A DNA stretch of 64,000 nucleotides from Sarcina sp. DSM 11001 (GTDB taxonomy: Bacteria > Bacillota > Clostridia > Lachnospirales > Lachnospiraceae): the NCBI RefSeq assembly GCF_900101015.1, contig NZ_FNFZ01000011.1, positions 62,001 to 126,000 on the forward strand. The letters run 5' to 3'. A program made the translations under genes and the position numbers. The notes below the pieces were generated by a model that was given only the letters and a program-made list of their open reading frames with translations, was not told the origin of the DNA and searched no databases. Positions 43,324-51,812 of the stretch are shown piece by piece. Numbering within the stretch: position 1 is the first letter of the stretch; every line of letters begins with the position of its first letter.

Positions 43324-43356
43324 TCTTGAAGGAGACTTTCTGATCTTGAAGGAGAA
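43317..43356 (+). repeat. 20-bp duplication of the glyQS 3' end
   Basis: TTTCTGATCTTGAAGGAGA at 43317-43335, spanning the glyQS stop TGA, is repeated exactly at 43337-43355. The unit includes GAAGGAGA, so the copy also creates a second SD-like sequence before alaS. Confidence 0.92.
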
Positions 43357-43425
43357 AGGAAGACTCGGGAGACAAAGAACCGTCCCCTGTCTCCATCTTT
43401 CTTTTCGATAAATAAGAGGATTACG

Positions 43426-46098
43426 ATGAAAAATTATGGTGTAAACGAGCTGCGTGAGATGTTTTTGAGATTTTTCGAGAGCAAGGGGCATCTGCGCATG
43501 AACAGCTTTTCCCTGGTTCCGCACAATGACAAGAGCCTGCTGATCATCAACTCCGGCATGGCTCCTTTGAAGCCCTATTTCACCGGGCAGGAGATCCCGC
43601 CCCGCAGGCGTGTGACGACCTGCCAGAAGTGCATCCGTACCGGTGACCTGGAGAACGTGGGCAAGACTGCCCGCCACGGCACCTTCTTTGAGATGCTGGG
43701 CAACTTCTCCTTTGGTGATTATTTCAAAAAAGAGGCCATTCCGTGGGCATGGGAGTTTTTGACCGAGTGGGTCGGCCTGGATCCCGAGCGCCTGTACCCT
43801 TCTGTCTATGAGGGGGACGACGAAGCTTATGAAATCTGGCTGAACACCATGCATATCCCGGCGGACCGGATCTACAAATTCGGCAAAGAGGACAACTTCT
43901 GGGAGCACGGCTCCGGTCCCTGCGGCCCCTGTACTGAGATCTACTATGACCGCGGAGAGAAGTGGGGGAACGGCCCCGATGATGTGATGGGCGGCGAAGG
44001 CGACCGCTACATGGAGGTCTGGAACGTCGTCTTCTCCCAGTTCAACAACGACGGCAAGGGTCATTATACAGATCTGGTCCAGAAAAACATTGATACCGGT
44101 ATGGGTCTGGAGCGTCTGGCTGTGGCGGTACAGGATGTCGAGTCCCTTTTCGATGTCGACACTGTCCGTGCCCTGCGCGACAAGGTCTGTGAGCTCGCCC
44201 ACTGCGAATACGGCAAAGAGCATGAGATCGATGTTTCCGTCCGTATCATCACCGACCATATCCGGTCCACTACCTTTATGATCTCCGACGGTATCATGCC
44301 CACCAACGAGGGCCGGGGCTATGTGCTCCGCCGTCTGATCCGCCGCGCGATCCGCCAGGGCAGAAAGCTCGGGATCAAAGAGGCGTTTATGACGACCCTC
44401 GCCGACGCTGTGATCGAGGGCTCCAAGGACGGTTATCCCGAGCTCGAAGAGAAGCGGGAGTTCATCCTGAACAACATCCGCCTCGAGGAGGAGCGTTTTG
44501 AAAAGACGATCGACCAGGGCCTGGAGATCCTGAACGGCTTCCTGGACAAGCTCCGCGCGGAAGGAAAGACAGAGATCTCTGGCGCGGACGCCTTCCTGCT
44601 CTATGACACCTATGGATTCCCCATCGACTCCACCGAGGATGTGGCCGCGGAGAACGGCTGCACCGTGGATCAGGCCGGTTTTGAGGCTGCCCGCGAAGAG
44701 GCGAGACAGAAGTCCAAAGGCTCCTGGATCAAGACCAATTACAGCGGCGCCGCCGCCACAGTCTATGACCAGATGGATGCTTCCCTGGTCACGGAGTTCA
44801 CCGGTTATGACCGCCTGACCGATACTTCCAGGATCGTCGCACTGGCGCATCTGGCCGACCTCGATGAAAAGGGCGAAAAGACCGGGCCCGATGAGCTCGC
44901 TGACGCGGTGACGGACGGCATGAGGGCTGCCATCATCACGGAAAAGACTCCTTTCTATGCGACCAAGGGCGGCCAGGTAGGCGATATCGGCACGATCAGC
45001 TGCGGCAATGCCTCTTTCAAAGTTGAGAAGACAGAGCCCGTCTCCGGCCAGAAGGTGGCCCACATCGGTGTGGTGACCTCCGGCATGTTCAAGATGGGCG
45101 ATGAGGTCACGCTCACCGTCGATGACAGGGAACGCCGCGACACCTGCCGCAACCACAGCGCGACCCACCTGATGCAGAAGGCCCTGCGTGAAGTACTCGG
45201 CACTCATGTCGAGCAGAAGGGCTCCTATCAGGATGCGGGCAGGACTCGTTTCGACTTCAGCCACTATCAGGCGATGACAGCACAGGAGCTCAAAAAGGTC
45301 GAAGATCTCGTCAATGAGAAGATCAGCGAGGGGCTTGATGTTCAGACAGCGGTCATGGGGATCGAAGACGCGAAAAAGAGCGGCGCCATGGCCCTGTTCG
45401 GCGAGAAGTACGGCGATGAAGTCCGCGTCGTGAAGATGGGAGATTTCTCCACTGAGCTCTGCGGCGGAACCCATGTAAAGAATACCAGCCAGATCGGTCA
45501 GTTCAAGATCCTCTCCGAGAACGGCGTCGCTGCCGGCGTCCGCAGGATCGAAGCCCTGACCGGCGACAATGTGCGTTCTTATTATGAAGAGATGGAGTGC
45601 GAGATGAATGAGGCGGCTGCTCTCGTCAAGGCGACGCCCGCGACCCTCGCGGACCATATCAAAAAGCTCCAGGAGGAGCTCCGCGCTGTCCGCGGTGAGG
45701 TCGAATCCCTCAAGGCCAAAGAGGCCCAGTCCGCCCTCGGCGATGTCATGGACAAGGTCACTGACATCGGCGGCGTGAAGTTCCTGGCGGCGGCTGTCCC
45801 CGGCGTGGACATGAACGGCCTGCGCGACCTCGGCGACCAGCTCAAGGAGAAGATGGGCGGCGGTGTCGTCCTGCTGCTCTCCGACAAGGACGGGAAGGTC
45901 AGCATGATGACCATGGCGACAGAGGATGCCATTGGGAAGGGTGCCCATGCGGGCAATCTCATCAAGGCAATCGCGAAGGAAGTCGGCGGTGGCGGCGGCG
46001 GCAGGCCCAATATGGCCCAGGCAGGCGGCAAAAAACCCGCAGGGATTCCCGCGGCGATCGAAAAAGCGCCCGAGGTCCTCAGAGGAATGCTGAAATAA
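43426..46098 (+). CDS. alaS: Alanyl-tRNA synthetase
   Basis: This enzyme charges tRNA-Ala and edits mischarged Ser/Gly. The 890-residue protein has the class II core (LREMFLRFFESKGH, then GMAPLKPYF), the helical tRNA-recognition part, the editing domain with HSATHLMQKAL (HxxxH) and CGGTHV with zinc-ligating Cys/His, and the C-terminal DHHA1-like C-Ala domain with GGGGGGRPNMAQAGG. Length is normal for bacteria. AAGAGGA precedes the ATG. Directly after glyQS it probably shares its transcript. Confidence 0.97.
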   Translation: MKNYGVNELREMFLRFFESKGHLRMNSFSLVPHNDKSLLIINSGMAPLKPYFTGQEIPPRRRVTTCQKCIRTGDLENVGKTARHGTFFEMLGNFSFGDYFKKEAIPWAWEFLTEWVGLDPERLYPSVYEGDDEAYEIWLNTMHIPADRIYKFGKEDNFWEHGSGPCGPCTEIYYDRGEKWGNGPDDVMGGEGDRYMEVWNVVFSQFNNDGKGHYTDLVQKNIDTGMGLERLAVAVQDVESLFDVDTVRALRDKVCELAHCEYGKEHEIDVSVRIITDHIRSTTFMISDGIMPTNEGRGYVLRRLIRRAIRQGRKLGIKEAFMTTLADAVIEGSKDGYPELEEKREFILNNIRLEEERFEKTIDQGLEILNGFLDKLRAEGKTEISGADAFLLYDTYGFPIDSTEDVAAENGCTVDQAGFEAAREEARQKSKGSWIKTNYSGAAATVYDQMDASLVTEFTGYDRLTDTSRIVALAHLADLDEKGEKTGPDELADAVTDGMRAAIITEKTPFYATKGGQVGDIGTISCGNASFKVEKTEPVSGQKVAHIGVVTSGMFKMGDEVTLTVDDRERRDTCRNHSATHLMQKALREVLGTHVEQKGSYQDAGRTRFDFSHYQAMTAQELKKVEDLVNEKISEGLDVQTAVMGIEDAKKSGAMALFGEKYGDEVRVVKMGDFSTELCGGTHVKNTSQIGQFKILSENGVAAGVRRIEALTGDNVRSYYEEMECEMNEAAALVKATPATLADHIKKLQEELRAVRGEVESLKAKEAQSALGDVMDKVTDIGGVKFLAAAVPGVDMNGLRDLGDQLKEKMGGGVVLLLSDKDGKVSMMTMATEDAIGKGAHAGNLIKAIAKEVGGGGGGRPNMAQAGGKKPAGIPAAIEKAPEVLRGMLK

Positions 46099-46113
46099 GC
46101 GATGCTGAAATAA
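46087..46113 (+). repeat. 15-bp in-frame duplication of the alaS 3' end
   Basis: ATGCTGAAATAA at 46087-46098 (last three codons and stop) recurs at 46102-46113, 15 bases on and in the same frame, giving a second in-frame TAA. Confidence 0.85.
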
Positions 46114-46126
46114 AAGCAGAAAACTG

Positions 46127-46154
46127 TTGACGCACAGGTTTTACGTGCTATAAT
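46127..46154 (+). promoter_or_regulatory. Promoter of rpsU
   Basis: TTGACG (46127-46132) and TATAAT (46149-46154) are 16 bases apart, just after the alaS end. The leader to rpsU is about 125 bases with no obvious strong hairpin. Confidence 0.75.
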
Positions 46155-46287
46155 TGTAATGCATGTTTTTGCAGGGGAATATCTAAAAACGGGAAAACAA
46201 CAATTCCTTTGCTAAAATAATGATAATAACCTGTTCAGTCTGGACATTCGGTGTCGAACTGAGGGGACTGAAGGGAGGGTAGAGCAT

Positions 46288-46464
46288 ATGTCAAGCGTTA
46301 TTGTCAAAGAAAATGAGACATTGGACAGCGCACTGCGCCGCTTCAAGAGAAGCTGTGCGAAGGCGGGCATCCAGCAGGAGATTCGTAAGAGAGAGCATTA
46401 CGAGAAGCCCAGCGTCAAGCGCAAAAAAAAGTCTGAAGCTGCCAGAAAGCGCAAGTATAACTGA
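46288..46464 (+). CDS. rpsU: Small ribosomal subunit protein S21
   Basis: S21 is a small, very basic protein of the 30S subunit near the anti-Shine-Dalgarno region. The 58-residue translation begins [20 protein letters not shown] and continues with [20 protein letters not shown], then a Lys/Arg-rich tail [15 protein letters not shown]. This matches Firmicutes S21 in length and pattern. AAGGGAGGG lies about ten bases before the ATG. The gene has its own promoter and terminator. Confidence 0.96.
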   Translation: MSSVIVKENETLDSALRRFKRSCAKAGIQQEIRKREHYEKPSVKRKKKSEAARKRKYN

Positions 46465-46554
46465 TTCGGCGGTTATCTGAAAGCAGCGCTGTTGCAAAGC
46501 AGCTATTTGTCCGCGGGAGGCAGGTCCTCCGGCATCATGAACAAAATGACCAGG

Positions 46555-46585
46555 AAACCCCGGCTTTGCTGCCGGGGTTTTCTTT
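46555..46585 (+). terminator. Terminator of rpsU
   Basis: AAACCCCGGC (46555-46564) pairs perfectly with GCCGGGGTTT (46571-46580) around a six-base loop, followed by TCTTT. Confidence 0.9.
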
Positions 46586-46590
46586 AGGGA

Positions 46591-46690
46591 AAAAGCCGGA
46601 ATCTTAAAAAGCCGGAATCTTAAAAAGCCGGAATCTTAAGAGGAACCGGAATCTTAAGAGGAGCCGGACTTTCAGGAAGGCCGGATTTTT
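46591..46690 (+). repeat. 16-18-bp tandem array before scpB
   Basis: Units of the form AAAAGCCGGAATCTTA have CCGGA at 46596, 46612, 46628, 46646, 46664 and 46681: exact 16-bp steps first, then 17-18. It occupies most of the 300-base rpsU-scpB gap. The unit shares CCGG with the adjacent rpsU terminator. Confidence 0.9.
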
Positions 46691-46764
46691 AAATATAAAG
46701 CCGGGAAGCAGGGGCGGCCCTGCGGTGTAAGTGACAATTCTGAATGAACCGTCCAGGAGGAAGC

Positions 46765-47406
46765 ATGGCGGAAGAGACAGCAGAAAGCAGACCTTATCAT
46801 GAAGATCCGTCCGGGCAGGATCGTGCCCCGGAACAGGCGGACATGGATATCCTGGCCGCCGCGCTCGAGTCCATCCTTTTCGCCATGGGGGACTCTGTCC
46901 CGATCGCTGAGATCGCGAGGGCACTTTGTGTACCGGAAGAACGCGCGAGAGAGACTGCAGACCTGCTCGCGGAGCGATACAGGAAGAAAGACAGCGGGCT
47001 TATCCTTAACTGGCTTGAGGACGAGGTCCAGCTCTCCACAAAGCCTGAAATGAACGAATACCTGATCAGGATCGCCAGTGAGCCCAAAAAGCCGAAGCTG
47101 ACACCGACATTGATGGAGACCCTCTCGATCATTGCCTTCCGTCAGCCTGTGACAAGGATGGAAGTGGAAAACATCCGCGGGGTGAACAGTGATTTTGCGA
47201 TCAGCCGCCTGGTCTCCTTTGACCTGGTCCAGGAAGTCGGAAGAAAAGAAGTCCCGGGCCGACCGCTTTTGTTCGGGACGACACAGCAGTTCCTGCGGTC
47301 TTTCGGGATCTCTTCCCTGGAGGAACTTCCCCAGCTCGACGTCTCACGGATGGAGGTGTTCAAGGAAGAGGCGGAAGAGGAGATCACCTCACGCCTGAAC
47401 ATATAA
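46765..47406 (+). CDS. scpB: Segregation and condensation protein B
   Basis: ScpB is the paired winged-helix (kite) subunit of the SMC-ScpAB condensin. The 213-residue protein has ALESILFAMGDSVPIAEIAR in the first winged helix, LTPTLMETLSIIAFRQPVTR and VENIRGVNSDFAISRLV in the second, and GRPLLFGTTQQFLRSFGI near the end. About 25 acidic residues precede the fold. AGGAGG lies four bases before ATG 46765. scpA, usually directly upstream, is not here; rpsU and a repeat array are instead. Confidence 0.93.
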   Translation: MAEETAESRPYHEDPSGQDRAPEQADMDILAAALESILFAMGDSVPIAEIARALCVPEERARETADLLAERYRKKDSGLILNWLEDEVQLSTKPEMNEYLIRIASEPKKPKLTPTLMETLSIIAFRQPVTRMEVENIRGVNSDFAISRLVSFDLVQEVGRKEVPGRPLLFGTTQQFLRSFGISSLEELPQLDVSRMEVFKEEAEEEITSRLNI

Positions 47407-47480
47407 TTGTTTTCGTTTCAAATCTTGCCTGAACATTTAACTATTTTCATCTGTTTCACGCCTTAATATATAAAAAATAT
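47393..47480 (+). repeat. 34-bp imperfect repeats echoing the scpB 3' end
   Basis: GCCTGAACATATAATTGTTT at 47393, spanning the scpB stop, is followed 34 bases later by GCCTGAACATTTAACTATTT at 47427 and a weaker GCCTTAATATATAA at 47460. The spacer up to 47652 then holds a TATACT box at 47508 without a clear -35 and two small hairpins (around 47520-47540 and 47597-47616). Confidence 0.75.
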
Positions 47481-47652
47481 ACTGTTTTTCTTTTTGCGGA
47501 GCTGTGGTATACTGTGTAATGCTTTTTCTCAAAAAGCACTGATATCCCGCATGATCTGTACAATATTTTTTTACAATATTTATACAGGCTCATAAACGGC
47601 AGGTGAAAAACTGCCGGATAAAACTATCTTTTACAATTTGGAGGTCCAAAAC

Positions 47653-49071
47653 ATGAGCAGTTCTTCAATAGCGATACAGCGGATTCATTCTCTGCTCGAC
47701 GCAAACAGCTTTGTTGAGATCGGCGCGCTGGTCAGGGCCAGGGCTACAGATTTTAACACTGCACCCGTCGGAGAGGCCTCCGACGGTGTTATCACAGGAT
47801 ACGGACTGATAGATGGAAGGCTGGTCTATATCTACAGCCAGAATGCCGACGTTGCCGGGGGCAGCATCGGCGAGATGCACGCTAAAAAAATCGTCAAGCT
47901 GTACAGCCTGGCCATCAAGACGGGCGCACCCGTGATCGGCCTGATCGATTCCGCAGGCCTGCGCCTTCAGGAGGGAATGGACGCCCTCAACGCCTTTGGC
48001 CTGATCTATGCACAGCAGGCAAAGGCTTCCGGGATCATTCCCCAGATCTCCGTCATTTTCGGCAGCTGCGGGGGCGGCCTTGCTCTGTTTCCTGCCATGA
48101 CGGACTTCACCCTGATGGAGAATGACGCGAAGCTGTTCGTAAATTCCCCCAATGCCCTTGCAGGCAACCGGGAAGAGGCCGATGATACAGCGGCGGCAGC
48201 CTTCAAGGCCGCTTGCGGCGATGTGGATTTTGTCGGTACCCAAGAGGAGATCATGGACCAGATCAGATACCTGATCAACATCCTTCCCTCAAACAATGAG
48301 GACGAATCATCGGGTGAGTGCAGCGATGACCTGAACCGTCTGTGCCCCTTCGCGGAGGCCTTCACAGAGGATCCTCTTGCCGCCCTCACCGAGATCGCGG
48401 ACAACAGCCTGTTCTTTGAGATGAAGAGGGACTATGCCAAAGAGATGGTCACGGGTTTTGCCCGCCTGGGCGGGACCACCGTCGGGATCATTGCGAACCG
48501 CACCGCCTCCTTCAATGAGAACGGAGTAAAGAGCGCGGAGTACACTAAAGGCCTCACGACGGCAGGCTGCAGGAAAGCTGCTGCCCTGGTCCGTTTCTGT
48601 GATGCTTTTGAGATCCCCGTGATAACTCTCACGAACGCGGCAGGCTTTGCTGCGACGAAGGAGGAAGAAGCGGGTATTGCCAGTGCCGCAGGGCAGCTGG
48701 CGGCGGCTTTTGCCTGCGCGAACGTTCCCAGGATCAATGTGATCACCGGCCGTGCAGCTGCAAGCGCCTACGCAGTCATGAACAGCTGCGCACTCGGCGC
48801 GGACCTCACCTTTGCCTATAGGGGCGCGTCTGTCGGCATCCTTGAAGGTAAATATGCCGCTCCCATCCTCTGCAGCGGAACAGCTCAGGAGATCGCCCGT
48901 ACGGCAAGGGAGTATGATGACCTGCAGAACAGCATTGAGTCTGCGGCAGCCCGCGGGTATGTCGATCAGATCATCCGGCCCGAGGATGTGCGCAAGCAGC
49001 TGATCGGCGCTGTCGAGGTGCTGTATTCCAAACGCGAAGCCCTTCCCTCCAGAAAACATGCCTCTGTGTGA
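47653..49071 (+). CDS. Biotin-dependent carboxyltransferase subunit (MmdA/12S-like)
   Basis: A 472-residue crotonase-fold carboxyltransferase of the acyl-CoA carboxylase/decarboxylase type, with two repeated halves. The N-terminal half has GLIDSAGLRLQEGMDALNAF and GSCGGGLALFPAMTDFTLM; the C-terminal half has TLTNAAGFAATKEEEAG and ITGRAAASAYAVMNS. C-terminal GYVDQIIRPEDVRKQL is typical. The oxyanion-hole neighbourhoods differ from standard MmdA/PccB (usually Gly-Pro-Cys-Ala-Gly-Gly and Arg-Lys-x-x-Gly-Gly-Ala), so the acyl-CoA substrate is uncertain. GGAGG precedes ATG 47653. It starts the Na+ decarboxylase-like cluster. Confidence 0.85.
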   Translation: MSSSSIAIQRIHSLLDANSFVEIGALVRARATDFNTAPVGEASDGVITGYGLIDGRLVYIYSQNADVAGGSIGEMHAKKIVKLYSLAIKTGAPVIGLIDSAGLRLQEGMDALNAFGLIYAQQAKASGIIPQISVIFGSCGGGLALFPAMTDFTLMENDAKLFVNSPNALAGNREEADDTAAAAFKAACGDVDFVGTQEEIMDQIRYLINILPSNNEDESSGECSDDLNRLCPFAEAFTEDPLAALTEIADNSLFFEMKRDYAKEMVTGFARLGGTTVGIIANRTASFNENGVKSAEYTKGLTTAGCRKAAALVRFCDAFEIPVITLTNAAGFAATKEEEAGIASAAGQLAAAFACANVPRINVITGRAAASAYAVMNSCALGADLTFAYRGASVGILEGKYAAPILCSGTAQEIARTAREYDDLQNSIESAAARGYVDQIIRPEDVRKQLIGAVEVLYSKREALPSRKHASV

Positions 49072-49157
49072 CCGCAGGGGGATGAAACAGGGAATCGCCG
49101 TATCCGGGACGGGTCCCGGACGCGCACATTTTTCATAATAATAAACGAGGACTAGAG

Positions 49158-49967
49158 ATGAGAAAGAAACTGACATGTTTACTCGCGGTCTTTGCCTGCA
49201 TCCTGGCGCTGACAGCCTGCGGCGGGACCACTGCCCCGCAGCAGGAAGAGATCGACGAGGACATCAGGAATGAGCTCTTTTCGATCGCGGAGACCACAGT
49301 CCAGCAGATGGACACAGTCGTCACTTCCGGACTGGTGGAGCAGCAGAAGGATAACGGAGTGATCTATGCCGGTCTGCAGAGCTGGGAGAGCGCCAAAAAG
49401 GAAACAGGAGAGGTCGATTTTTCCGCGGATACCGATGGAAACGGCATTGCGGACTGTTTTGAGGAAAAGACCATCACTGTTAATGACGAAGGCGATTATA
49501 TCGTGACGGTCGGAGTGACAGGGGCGCAGAAGACCGCTGACTGTGTGGTGACCTTTAATAAGGATATTTCCGACTATGTATCGATCGTGACAAATGTCAA
49601 TTATACTTTTTCGGAGCTGATGCAGCAGGCCGGAATGAATACCATCCTGGGTATGGGGACGACCTTTGCCGTCCTGATCCTGCTCAGTCTGATCATTGCG
49701 GCATTCGGCAGGATCCTGACCACTGCCTCCCGGAAGAAAGCCGAGGCGGATCATAAGAAGGAAGAAGAGGAGATGAAGAAATCCGGTGTTTTTGCCGGAG
49801 GTGCTTCCGCTCCCGTAGCCGGATCACTGCCGGCCGGCGTGTCCGATGAGGGGCAGCTCGTGGCCGTGATCGCTGCCGCGGTCGCCGCATACAGGGCGCA
49901 GACAGAACCGTCTGCTGATCCCGGGGCTTTCGTGGTCCGCAGGATCCGCCGCGTCCGGGGCAGATAA
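49158..49967 (+). CDS. OadG-like gamma subunit with lipoprotein signal
   Basis: A 269-residue protein with a lipoprotein signal ending LTAC (Cys 21), an extracytoplasmic domain of about 130 residues, one transmembrane span around residues 160-185 (GTTFAVLILLSLIIAAFGRI), and a charged then Ala-rich cytosolic tail. The span plus tail matches OadG/MmdC gamma subunits, which link the biotin carrier and carboxyltransferase to the membrane pump; the extra lipoprotein domain is not part of minimal OadG. The tail end, VRRIRRVRGR, is very basic. GAGG precedes the ATG. Confidence 0.82.
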   Translation: MRKKLTCLLAVFACILALTACGGTTAPQQEEIDEDIRNELFSIAETTVQQMDTVVTSGLVEQQKDNGVIYAGLQSWESAKKETGEVDFSADTDGNGIADCFEEKTITVNDEGDYIVTVGVTGAQKTADCVVTFNKDISDYVSIVTNVNYTFSELMQQAGMNTILGMGTTFAVLILLSLIIAAFGRILTTASRKKAEADHKKEEEEMKKSGVFAGGASAPVAGSLPAGVSDEGQLVAVIAAAVAAYRAQTEPSADPGAFVVRRIRRVRGR

Positions 49968-50067
49968 CATAAGATCCGAAGCAGATAAGAAAAAACCATC
50001 AGGACCTGTCCGAGGGTCTTATGAAAAAATGATCATAGGTTTATGATTTAGATTCAGGAGGTACATA

Positions 50068-50472
50068 ATGAAGAGCTATACCATTACCGTGAATGGAACC
50101 GCATATGAAGTGACTGTGGAAGAGACGACCGGAACCGGAGCAGCTGCTGTTCCCGCTATGCCGCGTCCTGCAGCCCAGACTGCTCCCATGCCCGTGGCTC
50201 CCGCTGCAGCTCCTGCAGCAGCTCCCGCTCCCGCAGCGGCACCTGCCGGAAATGCCGGCGCTACCAGGATCGAAGCCGGAGCGGCAGGCAAAGTGTTCAA
50301 GATCGAAGTGACAGCCGGACAGGCAGTCAAGAAGGGCGACACCGTCGTGATCCTTGAAGCAATGAAGATGGAGATCCCCATGGTCTCTCCTGTGGACGGC
50401 AAGGTTGCTACCATCAACTGCGCTGTCGGTGATCCGGTTGAGGCAGGAACCCTCCTGGCGACGATTGACTGA
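50068..50472 (+). CDS. Biotin carrier subunit (biotin/lipoyl attachment protein)
   Basis: A 134-residue biotin carrier of the 1.3S/MmdD type. A short N-terminal strand segment (MKSYTITVNGTAYEVTV) is followed by a flexible Ala/Pro linker (about residues 24-64) and a biotinyl domain. The Lys to be biotinylated is residue 100 in EAMKME. It would shuttle carboxyl groups between the carboxyltransferase subunits and the beta pump. AGGAGG lies before the ATG. No biotin carboxylase is encoded in the cluster, fitting a decarboxylase or transcarboxylase. Confidence 0.95.
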   Translation: MKSYTITVNGTAYEVTVEETTGTGAAAVPAMPRPAAQTAPMPVAPAAAPAAAPAPAAAPAGNAGATRIEAGAAGKVFKIEVTAGQAVKKGDTVVILEAMKMEIPMVSPVDGKVATINCAVGDPVEAGTLLATID

Positions 50473-50562
50473 CGCCGATTTTATGATTAGCGCGCATTTT
50501 CGATCCGGCGCGCGGAAACTATCCGGCAATCTGCCGGTGGTTCAATTCCAGGAGGCCTTTTT

Positions 50563-51708
50563 ATGACATATATTTTTGATACGCTGGATAATCTGATCCA
50601 TCAGACTGCGTTTTTAAGTCTGACATGGGGCAATTACCTGATGATCCTCGTTGCGTTTGTCTTTCTATATCTGGCAATCGCCAAGGACTTCGAGCCCCTT
50701 CTCCTTGTCCCGATCGCGTTCGGCATGCTGCTCGTCAATATTTATCCCGATATCATGGCGAGACCTGCGAACGGATCTCCGGGCGGACTTCTGTACTACT
50801 TTTTTACCCTCGATGAATGGGCGATCCTGCCGTCCCTGATCTTTATGGGCGTCGGCGCGATGACGGATTTCGGACCCCTGATCGCGAATCCCATGAGTTT
50901 CCTCCTGGGTGCGGCTGCACAGTTCGGTATCTTCAGTGCCTATTTCGGCGCGATCGCGCTGGGCTTTAACGGCAAGGCGGCTGCCGCCATCTCCATCATC
51001 GGCGGAGCTGACGGCCCGACCTCCATATTCCTTTGTTCCAAGCTGGGGCAGACGGAGCTCCTGGGTCCGATCGCCGTGGCAGCCTATTCGTATATGTCCC
51101 TCGTCCCGATCATCCAGCCTCCCATTATGAAGGCTCTGACGACGGATAAGGAACGGAAGATCAAAATGGAACAGCTGCGTCCTGTCTCGAAGCTGGAGAG
51201 GATCCTGTTCCCCATCGTCGTCACAGTCGTTGTCTGCATGATCCTGCCCACTACGGCTCCGCTCGTCGGCATGCTGATGCTGGGCAATCTCTTCCGCGAG
51301 TGCGGAGTCACCCGCCAGCTGACAGAGACGGCATCCAATGCCATGATGTATATCGTCGTCATTTTCCTGGGTACTTCCGTCGGCGCAACCACCAGCGCGG
51401 AGGCATTTTTGAACGTAACGACGCTCAAGATCGTCGCCCTGGGCCTGATCGCCTTCTCTTTCGGAACGGCGGCAGGGTGCCTTTTCGGCAAACTCATGTG
51501 TATCGTGACAGGCGGCAAGGTCAATCCGCTGATCGGATCCGCGGGCGTCTCCGCCGTACCGATGGCGGCGCGTGTCTCGCAGAAGGTGGGTTCGGAGTAT
51601 GATCCCACCAACTTCCTGCTCATGCACGCCATGGGACCTAATGTCGCGGGTGTCATCGGAACCGCTGTCGTTGCCGGTGTATTCATGGCCGTGTTCGGCA
51701 TAGTGTAA
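50563..51708 (+). CDS. oadB: Na+-translocating decarboxylase beta subunit
   Basis: A 381-residue membrane protein of the OadB/MmdB/GcdB family, with about 9-11 hydrophobic spans. It decarboxylates carboxybiotin and pumps Na+ outward. The hallmark GGADGPTSI, with the Na+-binding Asp at residue 150, is intact, as are later family features such as SVGATTSAEAFL and NPLIGSAGVSAVPMAAR. AGGAGG precedes the ATG. It lies between the biotin carrier and the OadA-like gene. Confidence 0.95.
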   Translation: MTYIFDTLDNLIHQTAFLSLTWGNYLMILVAFVFLYLAIAKDFEPLLLVPIAFGMLLVNIYPDIMARPANGSPGGLLYYFFTLDEWAILPSLIFMGVGAMTDFGPLIANPMSFLLGAAAQFGIFSAYFGAIALGFNGKAAAAISIIGGADGPTSIFLCSKLGQTELLGPIAVAAYSYMSLVPIIQPPIMKALTTDKERKIKMEQLRPVSKLERILFPIVVTVVVCMILPTTAPLVGMLMLGNLFRECGVTRQLTETASNAMMYIVVIFLGTSVGATTSAEAFLNVTTLKIVALGLIAFSFGTAAGCLFGKLMCIVTGGKVNPLIGSAGVSAVPMAARVSQKVGSEYDPTNFLLMHAMGPNVAGVIGTAVVAGVFMAVFGIV

Positions 51709-51812
51709 GGTACTGTTACTTTGGGAACTGCTGCCGGACAGCTTCCGATGATCCAGAGCATCTCCCGGAAGCTGCCTGAGAACAGGTCCCCAGATGAGGA
51801 GAATAAAAGAAC

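Noticed and set aside
42427-45948. Minus-strand open frame of over 1100 codons across glyQS and alaS
   Set aside because: It lies opposite two unmistakable synthetase genes and crosses their boundary. Its length follows from their codon use; the translation shows no recognisable domain and there is no SD.
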